Below are positions 1-7,926 of a stretch of DNA of 64,000 bases, one piece after another (the first letter of the stretch is position 1; the number at the start of each line of letters is the position of its first letter). This stretch comes from Pseudomonas sp. R28(2017). GTDB lineage: Bacteria > Pseudomonadota > Gammaproteobacteria > Pseudomonadales > Pseudomonadaceae. The notes beneath the pieces are model-generated. The model saw only the letters and a list, made by a program, of their open reading frames with translations, was not told where the DNA came from and made no database searches. The stretch spans positions 1 to 64,000 of the forward strand of contig NZ_NEHW01000011.1 of NCBI RefSeq assembly GCF_002112505.1, written 5' to 3'. The position numbers and the translations under genes were made by a program.

Positions 1-2
1 TT

Positions 3-344
3 TCACCCGATGTAGATCTGGAAGTGCTTTCACAACAGTTGTTGAAGGAATTAGAAAAATCACTCGCTCATCTTCAATGGCTCGAGCCGCTTTCAGCTGT
101 CGAGGTGGCAGGTGTGGAGGCTAGACGAGCCGAGTTGCGCTGGCGTCAACAAGGTCAGCCCGTGCACCAGATTCAGCTGATTTTTCTGCACCGGGACGAA
201 CATGGATGCCCGCTCCTGATCCAGCTCACGGCAACCAGCAACAATCCCAAAGGCATGACCGCTATCGAGCGCAGTGCTTTCGAAGAGATGACCGGCAGCC
301 TGGAGCTACGCACAACGGAAGTTGATAAGGCAGCCGCCGTATGA
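3..344 (+). CDS. T6SS effector adaptor, Eag/DcrB-like (DUF1795), 5' partial
   Basis: The reading frame is open to the left edge of the window, so the N-terminus is missing; a GTG at 24 is internal. The visible residues are the last third of a small soluble protein of the DcrB/DUF1795 type. Eag-type members of that family are chaperones that bind and shield the transmembrane segments of PAAR-containing T6SS effectors until they are loaded on VgrG. The assignment rests on fold-like patterns (strand-rich body, a helix containing AIERSAFEEMTGSLEL) and mainly on position: it ends in a 4-bp ATGA overlap with a prePAAR/PAAR effector, which is the standard arrangement. No other function is suggested by the visible part. 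Confidence 0.65.
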   Translation, partial: SPDVDLEVLSQQLLKELEKSLAHLQWLEPLSAVEVAGVEARRAELRWRQQGQPVHQIQLIFLHRDEHGCPLLIQLTATSNNPKGMTAIERSAFEEMTGSLELRTTEVDKAAAV

Positions 345-1486
345 CCGGCGCCGCCGCGCGACAAGATGATCCAATAGAACACTCCAGTGCATTGAGCGGC
401 TTGTTGGGCGGCCTTGCTCTGGGTGCCGGAGCGGTGCTGGTCGGAATTGCAGTGGTCGGAACCGGTGGGCTGGGTGGTTTGGCGATTGCGGCCATGATCG
501 GCGCTGGCGCCGCAACAGGCGCTGGGATTGGTCAGTTGCTGGGAAGTCTTTCGCATGCTCAACGCGAGACCGGGTGGATTACCTCAGGCTCCGACAACGT
601 GCATATCAATGGCAGGCCCGCTGCCAGAGCGCATGTCGATAAAGCGCTGTGCTCCGATCATCCCGGCGTGCCGCAAACCCTGGCTCAAGGCAGTCGCACG
701 GTTTACATCAACGGACAACCTGCTGCACGGGTTGGGGACAGTACGGTCTGTGACGGGAGAATTAGTGCAGGGTCATCGAATGTGTTTATCGGCGGTGATA
801 CCGAGACCACGGATGAGATCGCTCCAGAAGTACCCGGATGGCTTGAGGCGGCGGTATTTGGAGTGGGGGTTGCCAGTGCGGTGGCGTTGGTGGGGCCGGC
901 AATGACGCTCTGGGGGATGTTTGGGGGGGTGGTTGGCGGTACTGCAGGCTATCGCTTTGGCGGAGGTCGTTACGGTGAAGGGTCAGATGAACAGAAGTTG
1001 ATCGCCTTTGGCAGCGCTGTCGTCGTGGGCGGGCTGACAGCGAGGTATGGAGTTCAACCAAATGGTGGGCTTGGATCGAACTTAGGAAATTTGAGAGTCA
1101 CCCATAGACACTCAAAAGGCCTAAGCGCTTCAAGCGAAGATTTTCAGCCGCGAGCAACTTTTGGCAAGGCTTCTTCTGATGATTACAGGGCTACATTTTT
1201 CAGTGCGTATCCTGAGCAGCGAGGAAAAGTTGTCGTTCATCATGCCGTTGAGCAACAGGTTCAAAATCGTTATCCAGGGTTGGTGAGAAATGATGAGATT
1301 CATTCGCTCGAAAACTTAAGAGGTATTCCTAAGGAACATAATTCAAGATTGCACTTGAGTGGAATTCGAAAAGAATGGAATAAATTCTATCGGGAATTCC
1401 CCAGCCCAACCAAGCAGCAGTTGCTTGACAAGGCGACCGAGATTGATGGTATGTTTGGGGCTGAGTTCAAGCCCCCAATCAGATGA
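341..1486 (+). CDS. T6SS PAAR-domain effector with HNH/AHH-like nuclease tip
   Basis: Predicted cargo effector that caps the VgrG spike and delivers a C-terminal toxin (381 residues). In order: a prePAAR-like motif near residues 5-15 (AARQDDPIEH), a glycine/alanine-rich hydrophobic region (about 18-70), a PAAR domain (about 75-152, with repeated INGxPAAR units), a second hydrophobic region (about 165-225), a linker and a toxin tip from about 290. The tip has an HH pair (His300-His301) and further histidines and an asparagine (His321, His333-Asn334, His338) in a pattern resembling HNH/AHH nucleases. The two membrane regions fit a requirement for the Eag-type chaperone encoded just upstream. 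DNase activity is inferred from the motif only. The 3' end is visibly less GC-rich than the PAAR part, as is usual for exchanged toxin tips. Confidence 0.8.
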   Translation: MTGAAARQDDPIEHSSALSGLLGGLALGAGAVLVGIAVVGTGGLGGLAIAAMIGAGAATGAGIGQLLGSLSHAQRETGWITSGSDNVHINGRPAARAHVDKALCSDHPGVPQTLAQGSRTVYINGQPAARVGDSTVCDGRISAGSSNVFIGGDTETTDEIAPEVPGWLEAAVFGVGVASAVALVGPAMTLWGMFGGVVGGTAGYRFGGGRYGEGSDEQKLIAFGSAVVVGGLTARYGVQPNGGLGSNLGNLRVTHRHSKGLSASSEDFQPRATFGKASSDDYRATFFSAYPEQRGKVVVHHAVEQQVQNRYPGLVRNDEIHSLENLRGIPKEHNSRLHLSGIRKEWNKFYREFPSPTKQQLLDKATEIDGMFGAEFKPPIR

Positions 1487-1496
1487 GGTTAGCGTT

Positions 1497-1916
1497 ATGT
1501 ACTATTATATTGAGCCAGAGGTGGCTGGCGGGCTGGGTGATGGGACAGTTCTGGATGGCTCAGCGTACCCCCCAGTTGTTCACTTTTTAGAGTATGAATT
1601 TGATGACTGGCTTGGCGATCAACTTCTTGAATCTTTTCCGTGCTTTATTGTTACTGAGGTGGTTGCTTCCACAATAAAAGAAGCTGGCCTTTCGGGGTGT
1701 AGTTTCAGTCCAGTTGATATTAAAAAGTCCGAAACATTTGAAGAGTTAAGTCCAGATGTAGTGCTTCCGGTGTTTGTTTGGTTGAAAGTCAGCGGCGTAG
1801 CGGGCGTGTCGGATTTCGGTTTAGCTCAGGATCATCGCCTGGTTATTTCGGAGGAAGCAAATAGACTGCTCAAGAGGTTTGGCTTGGAGAATGCGGACGT
1901 TCAGGAGTTTAGCTAG
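1497..1916 (+). CDS. Putative immunity protein of the PAAR effector
   Basis: Small acidic protein of 139 residues starting MYYYIEPEVAGG. The ATG at 1497 is preferred over upstream in-frame codons because a GAGG Shine-Dalgarno lies about 7 bases upstream and because the upstream extension overlaps the effector tip. It begins 10 bp after the effector stop, in the position expected for an immunity gene, and shares the effector tip's lower GC content. I see no signal peptide or membrane segment, so a cytoplasmic binding partner of a nuclease toxin is plausible. The sequence looks like the Imm families found behind polymorphic toxins (Imm43-like is possible), but I cannot confirm the family. Confidence 0.6.
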   Translation: MYYYIEPEVAGGLGDGTVLDGSAYPPVVHFLEYEFDDWLGDQLLESFPCFIVTEVVASTIKEAGLSGCSFSPVDIKKSETFEELSPDVVLPVFVWLKVSGVAGVSDFGLAQDHRLVISEEANRLLKRFGLENADVQEFS

Positions 1917-2048
1917 AGGCGTTGGCTTTTTGTTGAGGGGTTGTGATTGCTAGAGTACGGTTTACTAACCATGAACTCTCCAATATCTTGAGCCGACTGC
2001 AGTTGTTCGCTAGATACTGCACCTCCTTGCCCAGCACGCTCTGCGCGC

Positions 2049-3341
2049 TCAACGATAACCTTGCTCAACCAGCCATCGCCGCAGCATCATCTGATGCTCC
2101 ACCGGCTTCCCATCCAATACGGCATCGAGCGCTCCACCTGCAAGCAATCTGAGCACCACCGGCGCCAACTCGATCCCCTGCAAATGCCACACACCCAACG
2201 GCTGATCCGCCGTCACCACCACCTCGGCCTCGTCCACCAACCCCTCACGCAACACCGGCCGCCGCGCCACCCGCACCGCCGTCCAGTCCGCCGCCAGATG
2301 CAACGGCTGCGCATCCGGCCAAACCCGACGGCGTTCCCAGAATGGCTGCCCTGCGCGTTCAAGCTCCTGCCCGTAGAAGTCCCGCCCGATACGGGCAAAG
2401 CGCAAAAACAGCTGTTCGATCCGCTGCTGATGGAACTGCCTGGCCAGTGCCGCACGCTCAGGCCGGCGCAGCAAGGTGTTGATCACCACCGGTGCCTGCA
2501 ACGCCGAGGACAGCGACTGGAAAATCCCGTTCCCCGACAATGGGTCAACCGCCATCGCCGCATCGCCCACCCGCAGCCAGTCATCCCCGACACAGTCGCC
2601 CGCGAGGATTGCCGTGCTGCTGCGGGCATGCACCTGCGCAGGTTCCAGCGCACGCGCATCGAACAACTCGGCCACCAGCGCCGACGCACGTCGGCGCGCG
2701 GCGCAGTATTCAGGCAACGCGGCCTTGCCCGGCAGACCCTCGGCGTCCAGCGTGACCTGCCAGTAGCAACGGCCATCGGCAAGCCTGGCCATCCACGCCC
2801 AGCCATCGTCCAGGCTTTCCACTGCCGATGCCGGCTCGCCAGGTGCCGACTGCCAGAGGTTGAGCAGGCTGAGCGTTTCCGGGCCACGCAAGCGGTCTGC
2901 CGCCAACGGCGCCTGACGGCCGCGCGCTTCGACCAGGAAGTCGCCCTGCAGCAGCTGCCCGTCATCCAGCCGTACCTGGTAGCCCTCGGCACGGGAAACT
3001 TCGCGCACACGCCCTTCCACCAGCGTCACCCCTGCCCGCGTCAGGTCATCGCGCAAGGCGCGGTCGAAACGCTGGCGATCAAGCAGAAACTCCTGATTCA
3101 GTTGCAGGTGCTGGCCATTCCAGCGCACCTGGCGCGTCGCTGGCACCGCCGCCTCGGCCAGGGCGCCACCCAGGCCGGCATGGCGCAGCCCTTCCAGCAC
3201 CCGTTGCGAAACCCCTTCCACAGCGGCAAACCTTCGCCAATCGGAGACGACGGTGACCGGGTAACCCAGCCGGCACAGGCCCAGCGCAGTGGCGGCACCC
3301 GCAGGCCCGGCGCCCAGTACCAGAATGCGAGGTTCAGGCAT
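2049..3341 (-). CDS. qhpG: FAD-dependent oxidoreductase, QhpG-like
   Basis: Flavoprotein of 430 residues with an N-terminal dinucleotide-binding motif (LVLGAGPAGAA) and the later GDAAMAVDPLSGNG motif of class A flavin monooxygenases. In quinohemoprotein amine dehydrogenase (QHNDH) biogenesis, QhpG hydroxylates the tryptophan of the gamma subunit that becomes the CTQ cofactor. The assignment comes from the neighbours: a subtilisin-like protease of QhpE type and an ABC exporter of QhpF type immediately upstream in the same operon. The ATG at 3341 overlaps the protease stop by 8 bp and is preferred over a longer version. The structural and rSAM genes (qhpA, B, C, D) are not in the window; a T6SS module lies downstream instead. 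Confidence 0.72.
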   Translation of the reverse strand: MPEPRILVLGAGPAGAATALGLCRLGYPVTVVSDWRRFAAVEGVSQRVLEGLRHAGLGGALAEAAVPATRQVRWNGQHLQLNQEFLLDRQRFDRALRDDLTRAGVTLVEGRVREVSRAEGYQVRLDDGQLLQGDFLVEARGRQAPLAADRLRGPETLSLLNLWQSAPGEPASAVESLDDGWAWMARLADGRCYWQVTLDAEGLPGKAALPEYCAARRRASALVAELFDARALEPAQVHARSSTAILAGDCVGDDWLRVGDAAMAVDPLSGNGIFQSLSSALQAPVVINTLLRRPERAALARQFHQQRIEQLFLRFARIGRDFYGQELERAGQPFWERRRVWPDAQPLHLAADWTAVRVARRPVLREGLVDEAEVVVTADQPLGVWHLQGIELAPVVLRLLAGGALDAVLDGKPVEHQMMLRRWLVEQGYR

Positions 3342-4005
3342 CTGCCGCACCTCGGCGCTCCGGGCCGCTGAACGCAGCGTTGGCCTGCAGCCAGGCATAC
3401 ACCTGTTGCCGGTCAAGGCCGGGCTGCTGTTGCAACAGTGTCGCAATGCGCCCGCTCACCGCCGCACAGCCAAGGCTCGCACCGGCCCGGCCGCGCTCGC
3501 CCACATGGCCCCCGAAATCAGCCTGGGCACTGCCGAGCCACGACCACTGCCCTGGCGCGCAGCGGGCATCGCCGGTGATGCGGATGACCCCCGGATACGC
3601 AGCCGGGTACACGGCACTGCCCTGCGCCGGGCTAGACGCGCACAGCAGCACCCCGGCCTGCTGCACTTCGGCACAGGCCTGGCGCAACACGGCCCGGTCC
3701 TGCTGCAAGCCAAGGCTGAGATTGATCATCGCGACCCCCTGTTCGGCCAGCCAGAACAACCCGGCGGCGACCTGCAAGGCACTGGTGCTGCCCTGCTCGG
3801 TGAATACCTGGGCCAGCAACAGCGGCAGCTCGCCGGCCTCGGCTTGCAGGCTGGCCAACACGGCGCTGCCATGGCCAAGCCGGTCAGGTTGCAGCTCACC
3901 CTCGCACAGCACCCCCTCGTCGAGCCAGAAGCGCCGCGCCGCGACCAATGCCTGCGATGGCGCACAACCACTGTCGATCACACCCACCTTGAATTCAGCG
4001 GCCAT
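3334..4005 (-). CDS. qhpE: Subtilisin-like serine protease, QhpE-like
   Basis: Short S8-family protease (223 residues) with the catalytic triad in order: Asp11 in VGVIDSG, His45 in GHGSA and Ser177 in GASLGCAA. There is no signal peptide or long propeptide, in keeping with the cytoplasmic maturation protease QhpE, which removes the leader of the quinohemoprotein amine dehydrogenase gamma subunit. The ATG at 4005 overlaps the end of the ABC transporter gene, and the stop overlaps the qhpG start, so the genes are translationally coupled. Its small size compared with secreted subtilases supports the QhpE assignment over a degradative protease. Confidence 0.75.
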   Translation of the reverse strand: MAAEFKVGVIDSGCAPSQALVAARRFWLDEGVLCEGELQPDRLGHGSAVLASLQAEAGELPLLLAQVFTEQGSTSALQVAAGLFWLAEQGVAMINLSLGLQQDRAVLRQACAEVQQAGVLLCASSPAQGSAVYPAAYPGVIRITGDARCAPGQWSWLGSAQADFGGHVGERGRAGASLGCAAVSGRIATLLQQQPGLDRQQVYAWLQANAAFSGPERRGAADA

Positions 4006-5728
4006 GCTTGATCGCCTCCTCGGGCAACACCCGCAGTTGCCCACCTTGCAGATGCAGGTGCAGGTCGGCATCGGCCAGGGTCGATGCGCGGTGGCTGATC
4101 AAGATGCGCGTGCGCCCGGCAAACAGTGCGTCGATGGCAGCAATCACTTCGCGTTCGGTGGCTTCGTCCACCGCCGAGGTGGCCTCGTCGAGCACCAGGA
4201 TGGAAGGCGCCTGCAGCACCGCCCGGGCAATGGCGATGCGCTGCTTCTGGCCACCGGAAAGCTGCTGGCCGCGCTCGCCGAGCAGCCCGTCCAGGCCCAT
4301 CGGCAGGCTCTCGACCAGGCTGTCGAGATGAGCCAGCTGCACCACCCGTTCCAGCGCCTCACGGCTGGCCTGTGGTGCACCATAGGCAAGGTTTTGCGCC
4401 AGGGTGCCGCGGAACAACACGATGTCCTGGCTGACCACCGCGATGCGCTGGCGCACAGCGGCCAGGTCAAGCTCGCGCAGGTCGGCGCCGTCGAGCAGGA
4501 TGCGCCCGGCATCCGGGTCGTAGAAGCGCTGCAGCAGGTCGATCAGGGTCGATTTGCCGACGCCGGAGGCGCCGCTGATGGCGACCTTCAGGCCACCGGC
4601 GATGCAGGCATCGACCTGCGCCAGCACCGCGCCCTGGCGCCCGTCATGGGCAAAGCTCACGCCTTCCAGGCGCAGCTCGCCTGGCCCTTGCGGCATGGGC
4701 CTGGGCGATTCGGCCTCGCGCACGGCCACGGCTTCCTGCTTGAGCTCCATCACCCGGCCCAGGCTCACCGCCATGCGCTGCACCGCCACGTACAGGCCCA
4801 ACAGGCTCTGCACCGGGCCGACCGCCATGCCCATGTAGGTGGAAAACGCGATCAGCGCGCCGAGCTGCCAGGTGCCCTGGATCACCCACCAGCCGCCGAC
4901 CAGAAACGCGCAGGCGCGGCACCAGGAGGTCAAGGTGCCGGGGATCGCCTGGGTGAAAAACTCGGTCACCTGCACCTTGAGCAGCTGGCGCATGTAGCCC
5001 TGCCCCAGTTGGTCCAGGCGCCCGGCCTCGCGGTTCTGCTGGCCTGCGGCCTGGATGAACTTCATGGCCGGCAGTGTCTCGACCAGGAACGACGACACGT
5101 CGGCCGAGCGCTCGCGCAGGTTGCGCACCTCGCGCTCGACCTTGCGCCGCATCCAGCGCAGCCACAGCACTTCGATCGGGATCAACAGGGCCAGCAGCAA
5201 CGACAGTTGCCAGGACAGCATCAGCATCAGCGCCACCGCGCCGACCAGGCCAATCACCGCCGACACCGCCGAAAACAGCGAATCCACGGCAAAACGCTGA
5301 ATCTCGGCGACATCGCCGTCGAGCCGCGAAAGGATGTCACCGGTACGCCGACGCCCGTAGAAGGTCGGCGACAGCTGCTGCAAGTGGCGGTACAGGTCAT
5401 CGCGCAGGGCAAACAGAATGCGCCCCGACAGGCGCGTGTGCAGGTAGCGGTTGACGCCCGCCAGCACCGTGCCCAGCAAGCCGGCGCCGATCATGATCGC
5501 CGCCATGTGCCAGAGGGTCTGGTAATCCTTGGCCAGCAGGCCTTCGTCGATCAGTGTCTTGACCAGCCAGGGCTGCACCAGGGCCAGCAGCGAGGCGCCG
5601 AAGGACAAGCCCAGCAGCACGCCGATGGCCCGTCGATGAGGGCGGACGAAACCATACAGCCAGGCCAGGGCCTGGCGCATGAGCAGAGGGTTGCCGGATT
5701 CCACCAGCCTGGCGAACAGGTTGCCCAT
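3995..5728 (-). CDS. qhpF: ABC transporter, fused permease/ATPase, QhpF-like
   Basis: Half-transporter of 577 residues: an N-terminal type I exporter domain with six predicted membrane helices (about residues 20-310) followed by an ATPase with Walker A GASGVGKST (about 386-394), signature LSGGQ (about 490) and Walker B LVLDEATS (about 511-518). In the quinohemoprotein amine dehydrogenase pathway QhpF is thought to export the crosslinked gamma subunit. The ATG at 5728 lies one base after the regulator stop (TGACATG), so it is read with the sigma-54 activator upstream. A general lipid or peptide exporter is the alternative, but the qhpE/qhpG neighbours argue for QhpF. Confidence 0.75.
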   Translation of the reverse strand: MGNLFARLVESGNPLLMRQALAWLYGFVRPHRRAIGVLLGLSFGASLLALVQPWLVKTLIDEGLLAKDYQTLWHMAAIMIGAGLLGTVLAGVNRYLHTRLSGRILFALRDDLYRHLQQLSPTFYGRRRTGDILSRLDGDVAEIQRFAVDSLFSAVSAVIGLVGAVALMLMLSWQLSLLLALLIPIEVLWLRWMRRKVEREVRNLRERSADVSSFLVETLPAMKFIQAAGQQNREAGRLDQLGQGYMRQLLKVQVTEFFTQAIPGTLTSWCRACAFLVGGWWVIQGTWQLGALIAFSTYMGMAVGPVQSLLGLYVAVQRMAVSLGRVMELKQEAVAVREAESPRPMPQGPGELRLEGVSFAHDGRQGAVLAQVDACIAGGLKVAISGASGVGKSTLIDLLQRFYDPDAGRILLDGADLRELDLAAVRQRIAVVSQDIVLFRGTLAQNLAYGAPQASREALERVVQLAHLDSLVESLPMGLDGLLGERGQQLSGGQKQRIAIARAVLQAPSILVLDEATSAVDEATEREVIAAIDALFAGRTRILISHRASTLADADLHLHLQGGQLRVLPEEAIKHGR

Positions 5729-5729
5729 G

Positions 5730-7643
5730 TCAGCCGCGCAACTGCTTGAGCTTGCGGTACAGCGTTGCCCGGCTGATACCCAGCGCTTCAGCGGCAGCCG
5801 AGACATTGCCCTGGTGGCGCGCCAGGGCGCCACGAATCAATTCCAGTTCGTTGTCCTTGAGGCTGCCCGATGGCGTCGTGCCGCTGGCCAGTTCGTCCAG
5901 CAGGCAATCGGTCAGGTGGTCGAGGGTCAGCAACTGCTCACCGTCCTCGCGCATGGCCAGGGCGGTGCGCACGACCATTTCCAGCTGGCGGATGTTGCCC
6001 GGCCAGTCGAAGCCTTCGAGCAGCGCCGCCAGGGCCGGGTCGAGGCTCACGCCCTTGGCGCCGGACTTGTCCAGCAAGCCCTCGATGATGCTCGCCAGGT
6101 CATCGCGCTCACGCAGCGCCGGCAGGCGCAGGGACACGCCGTTGACCCGGTAATACAGGTCTTCGCGAAATTGCTGCTCGTGCACCAGGCGCTTGAGGTC
6201 GCGGTGGGTGGCGCAGATCAGCGCCACGTCGATGTCCTGCTCCTCGCCCGCGCCCAGCGGCGCCACCCGGCGCTCCTGCAGCACGCGCAACAGCCGAGCC
6301 TGCAAGGCCAGCGGCATGTCGCCGATCTCGTCGAGGAACAGCGTGCCACCGTGGGCCTGCATCAACCGCCCGACCATGCCGCCACGGCGCGAGCCGGTGA
6401 AAGCGCCCTCACGGTAGCCGAACAGTTCGGATTCGATCAGCCCCTCGGGAATCGCCGCGCAGTTCACCGCAACGAACGGCTTGTCGGCACGCGGGCTGGC
6501 CTGGTGCAGGGCACGGGCCACCACTTCCTTGCCGGTACCGGTCTCGCCCAGCAGCAACACCGGCAGACCATTGCCCAGGCCTTGACGGGCCATGCGCAGG
6601 TTGCGCGCCAGCCGTGGGTCACCGCCGGCCAGGGCATCCAGCGCGAGGGATTGGTTGGCCGCTGCCGGTTTGGCCTGTGCCGCGCTGCCATTGAGCGGGC
6701 TGTGCCGCGGCAGCTGCAGCGCACGGAAAAAGAATTCGCCTTTAGCCGTTTGCACGGTGCTCACCCCGCCCTGCCACAGGCGCGCGATGAAGGCCGGTGA
6801 ACGCTCGCCCAGCAGGTCGCTGCTGCGCCGCCCGATCAGGCCCTGACGCGGCACCTGGAGCAATTGGCAGGCGTTGTCGTTGGCGGCCAGCACCTCGCCG
6901 TCCAGGCTCAGCGCCAGCAGGCCGTGCCAGGCACTGTTGAGGTATTGCGGGCGGCTGTGGAAAGCCAGCACCAGTTGCTCGGGGTGGCACAGGCCGAACA
7001 GGCGGCTCTCGATATTGCCAGCCGCCAGCATCAGCAGGCTCAGGCTGTCCTGCGGCTGGGCCATGACCCCTTCGCGGGTGACGTCGAGCACGCCGATCAC
7101 CTCTCCACGCGGGTCACGCAGCGGTACCGAAGTGCAGGAGAACGGGCTGAGCCGGTCCAGATAATGCTCGCCACAGTTGATCAGCGTCGGCCGGCCTTCG
7201 ACCACGGCGGTGCCGATGGCGTTGGTGCCGCGTAGCGATTCGCTCCAGCAGCTGCCGGGATGCAGGTCGCGCAGGCCTTCGCGCTCCAGCACGTGTTTCT
7301 GCCCTTCGATGGCCAGCACATTGGCCTGGGCATCGCCGAGGATGATGATGCCGGCCTTGCCCTGGCGCGCGACCAGGTAGTCCAGCTCGGGGGTGACCGC
7401 GTCCACCAGCAGCCGGTTGCGTTCCAGCAACGTGCGCAGGTCATGGCCCTGCTCCAGGCCCAGCCCGACCTGCTCGCCTTGCAGGCAATCCAGGCCATGG
7501 CCGAGGCTGCGGCGCCAGGAGGCGTCGATTTCGTCGCGCAGCATGCCCAGCGGCAGTTCGCCTTCGCTGGCCAGGCGCATGCGCGCCTGGCGGGATTCAT
7601 GCAGTGGGTCTTGGGCGTTTGTTATGGGAAATTGTCGCGCCAT
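5730..7643 (-). CDS. Sigma-54-dependent activator, AcoR family
   Basis: Enhancer-binding protein of 637 residues. The N-terminal half carries a GAF-type sensor (about 80-220) and a PAS-like segment (about 230-310). The AAA+ domain has Walker A GETGTGKE (366-373), the sigma-54 contact loop GAFTGS (413-418, in place of the usual GAFTGA) and Walker B-type LFLDEIGD. A Fis-type helix-turn-helix closes the protein (NVSAAAEALGISRATLYRKL). There is no receiver domain, so a ligand rather than phosphorylation should control it. The ATG follows a GGAG Shine-Dalgarno. It heads the operon with qhpF-E-G and is divergent from a sigma-54 promoter that drives the curlin operon, with a palindromic site between them. 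It may control amine dehydrogenase functions, the surface-structure operons, or both. Confidence 0.88.
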   Translation of the reverse strand: MARQFPITNAQDPLHESRQARMRLASEGELPLGMLRDEIDASWRRSLGHGLDCLQGEQVGLGLEQGHDLRTLLERNRLLVDAVTPELDYLVARQGKAGIIILGDAQANVLAIEGQKHVLEREGLRDLHPGSCWSESLRGTNAIGTAVVEGRPTLINCGEHYLDRLSPFSCTSVPLRDPRGEVIGVLDVTREGVMAQPQDSLSLLMLAAGNIESRLFGLCHPEQLVLAFHSRPQYLNSAWHGLLALSLDGEVLAANDNACQLLQVPRQGLIGRRSSDLLGERSPAFIARLWQGGVSTVQTAKGEFFFRALQLPRHSPLNGSAAQAKPAAANQSLALDALAGGDPRLARNLRMARQGLGNGLPVLLLGETGTGKEVVARALHQASPRADKPFVAVNCAAIPEGLIESELFGYREGAFTGSRRGGMVGRLMQAHGGTLFLDEIGDMPLALQARLLRVLQERRVAPLGAGEEQDIDVALICATHRDLKRLVHEQQFREDLYYRVNGVSLRLPALRERDDLASIIEGLLDKSGAKGVSLDPALAALLEGFDWPGNIRQLEMVVRTALAMREDGEQLLTLDHLTDCLLDELASGTTPSGSLKDNELELIRGALARHQGNVSAAAEALGISRATLYRKLKQLRG

Positions 7644-7749
7644 TGTCTACTCCAGCTGTGCCCTCGCAAGGCAGGGCAACGGGCATCAGGACTTGCAGCA
7701 GTGTGCTTGAGCCTGACGTTTGCGTAAAGCCGGCAATCGCCAACCCAGT

Positions 7750-7767
7750 TCCCCCAATGCTGGGGGA
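7750..7767. promoter_or_regulatory. Palindromic enhancer site (CCCC-N6-GGGG), curlin operon
   Basis: Perfect inverted repeat TCCCCC-AATGCT-GGGGGA. Its 14-base core CCCC-AATGCT-GGGG is the exact reverse complement of a site at 26019-26032 and has the same CCCC-N6-GGGG design as sites at 25973 and 37545. It lies about 90 bp upstream of the -24 element of the sigma-54 promoter at 7856, a normal upstream-activator distance. It also sits about 105 bp before the start of the divergent activator gene, so autoregulation is possible. Confidence 0.7.
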
Positions 7768-7855
7768 CACCGCCCACCGCACACGCCACAGCAAAATCCC
7801 GCAACCAAGAGCGCAGCCCTTGCCCCGCAAGGCCTCCAGCCTAATGTGAAAAAAT

Positions 7856-7870
7856 TGGCACGGCTGTTGC
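7856..7870 (+). promoter_or_regulatory. Sigma-54 (RpoN) promoter of surface protein/curlin operon
   Basis: TGGCACG-GCTG-TTGC, a full match to the -24/-12 consensus TGGCACG-N4-TTGC. The expected start of transcription is near 7882, about 45 bp before the ATG at 7927, which has an AGGAGGA Shine-Dalgarno. Confidence 0.88.
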
Positions 7871-7926
7871 CCTAGTCCTCCCAGACGCCCCAAGTCCATG
7901 GGCCCGTTAGCAGGAGGAACCGACTC

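Noticed and set aside
5730..7643. Identifying the activator as MnxR
   Set aside because: MnxR is an NtrC-type response regulator; this protein has GAF/PAS-like sensing regions and no receiver domain.
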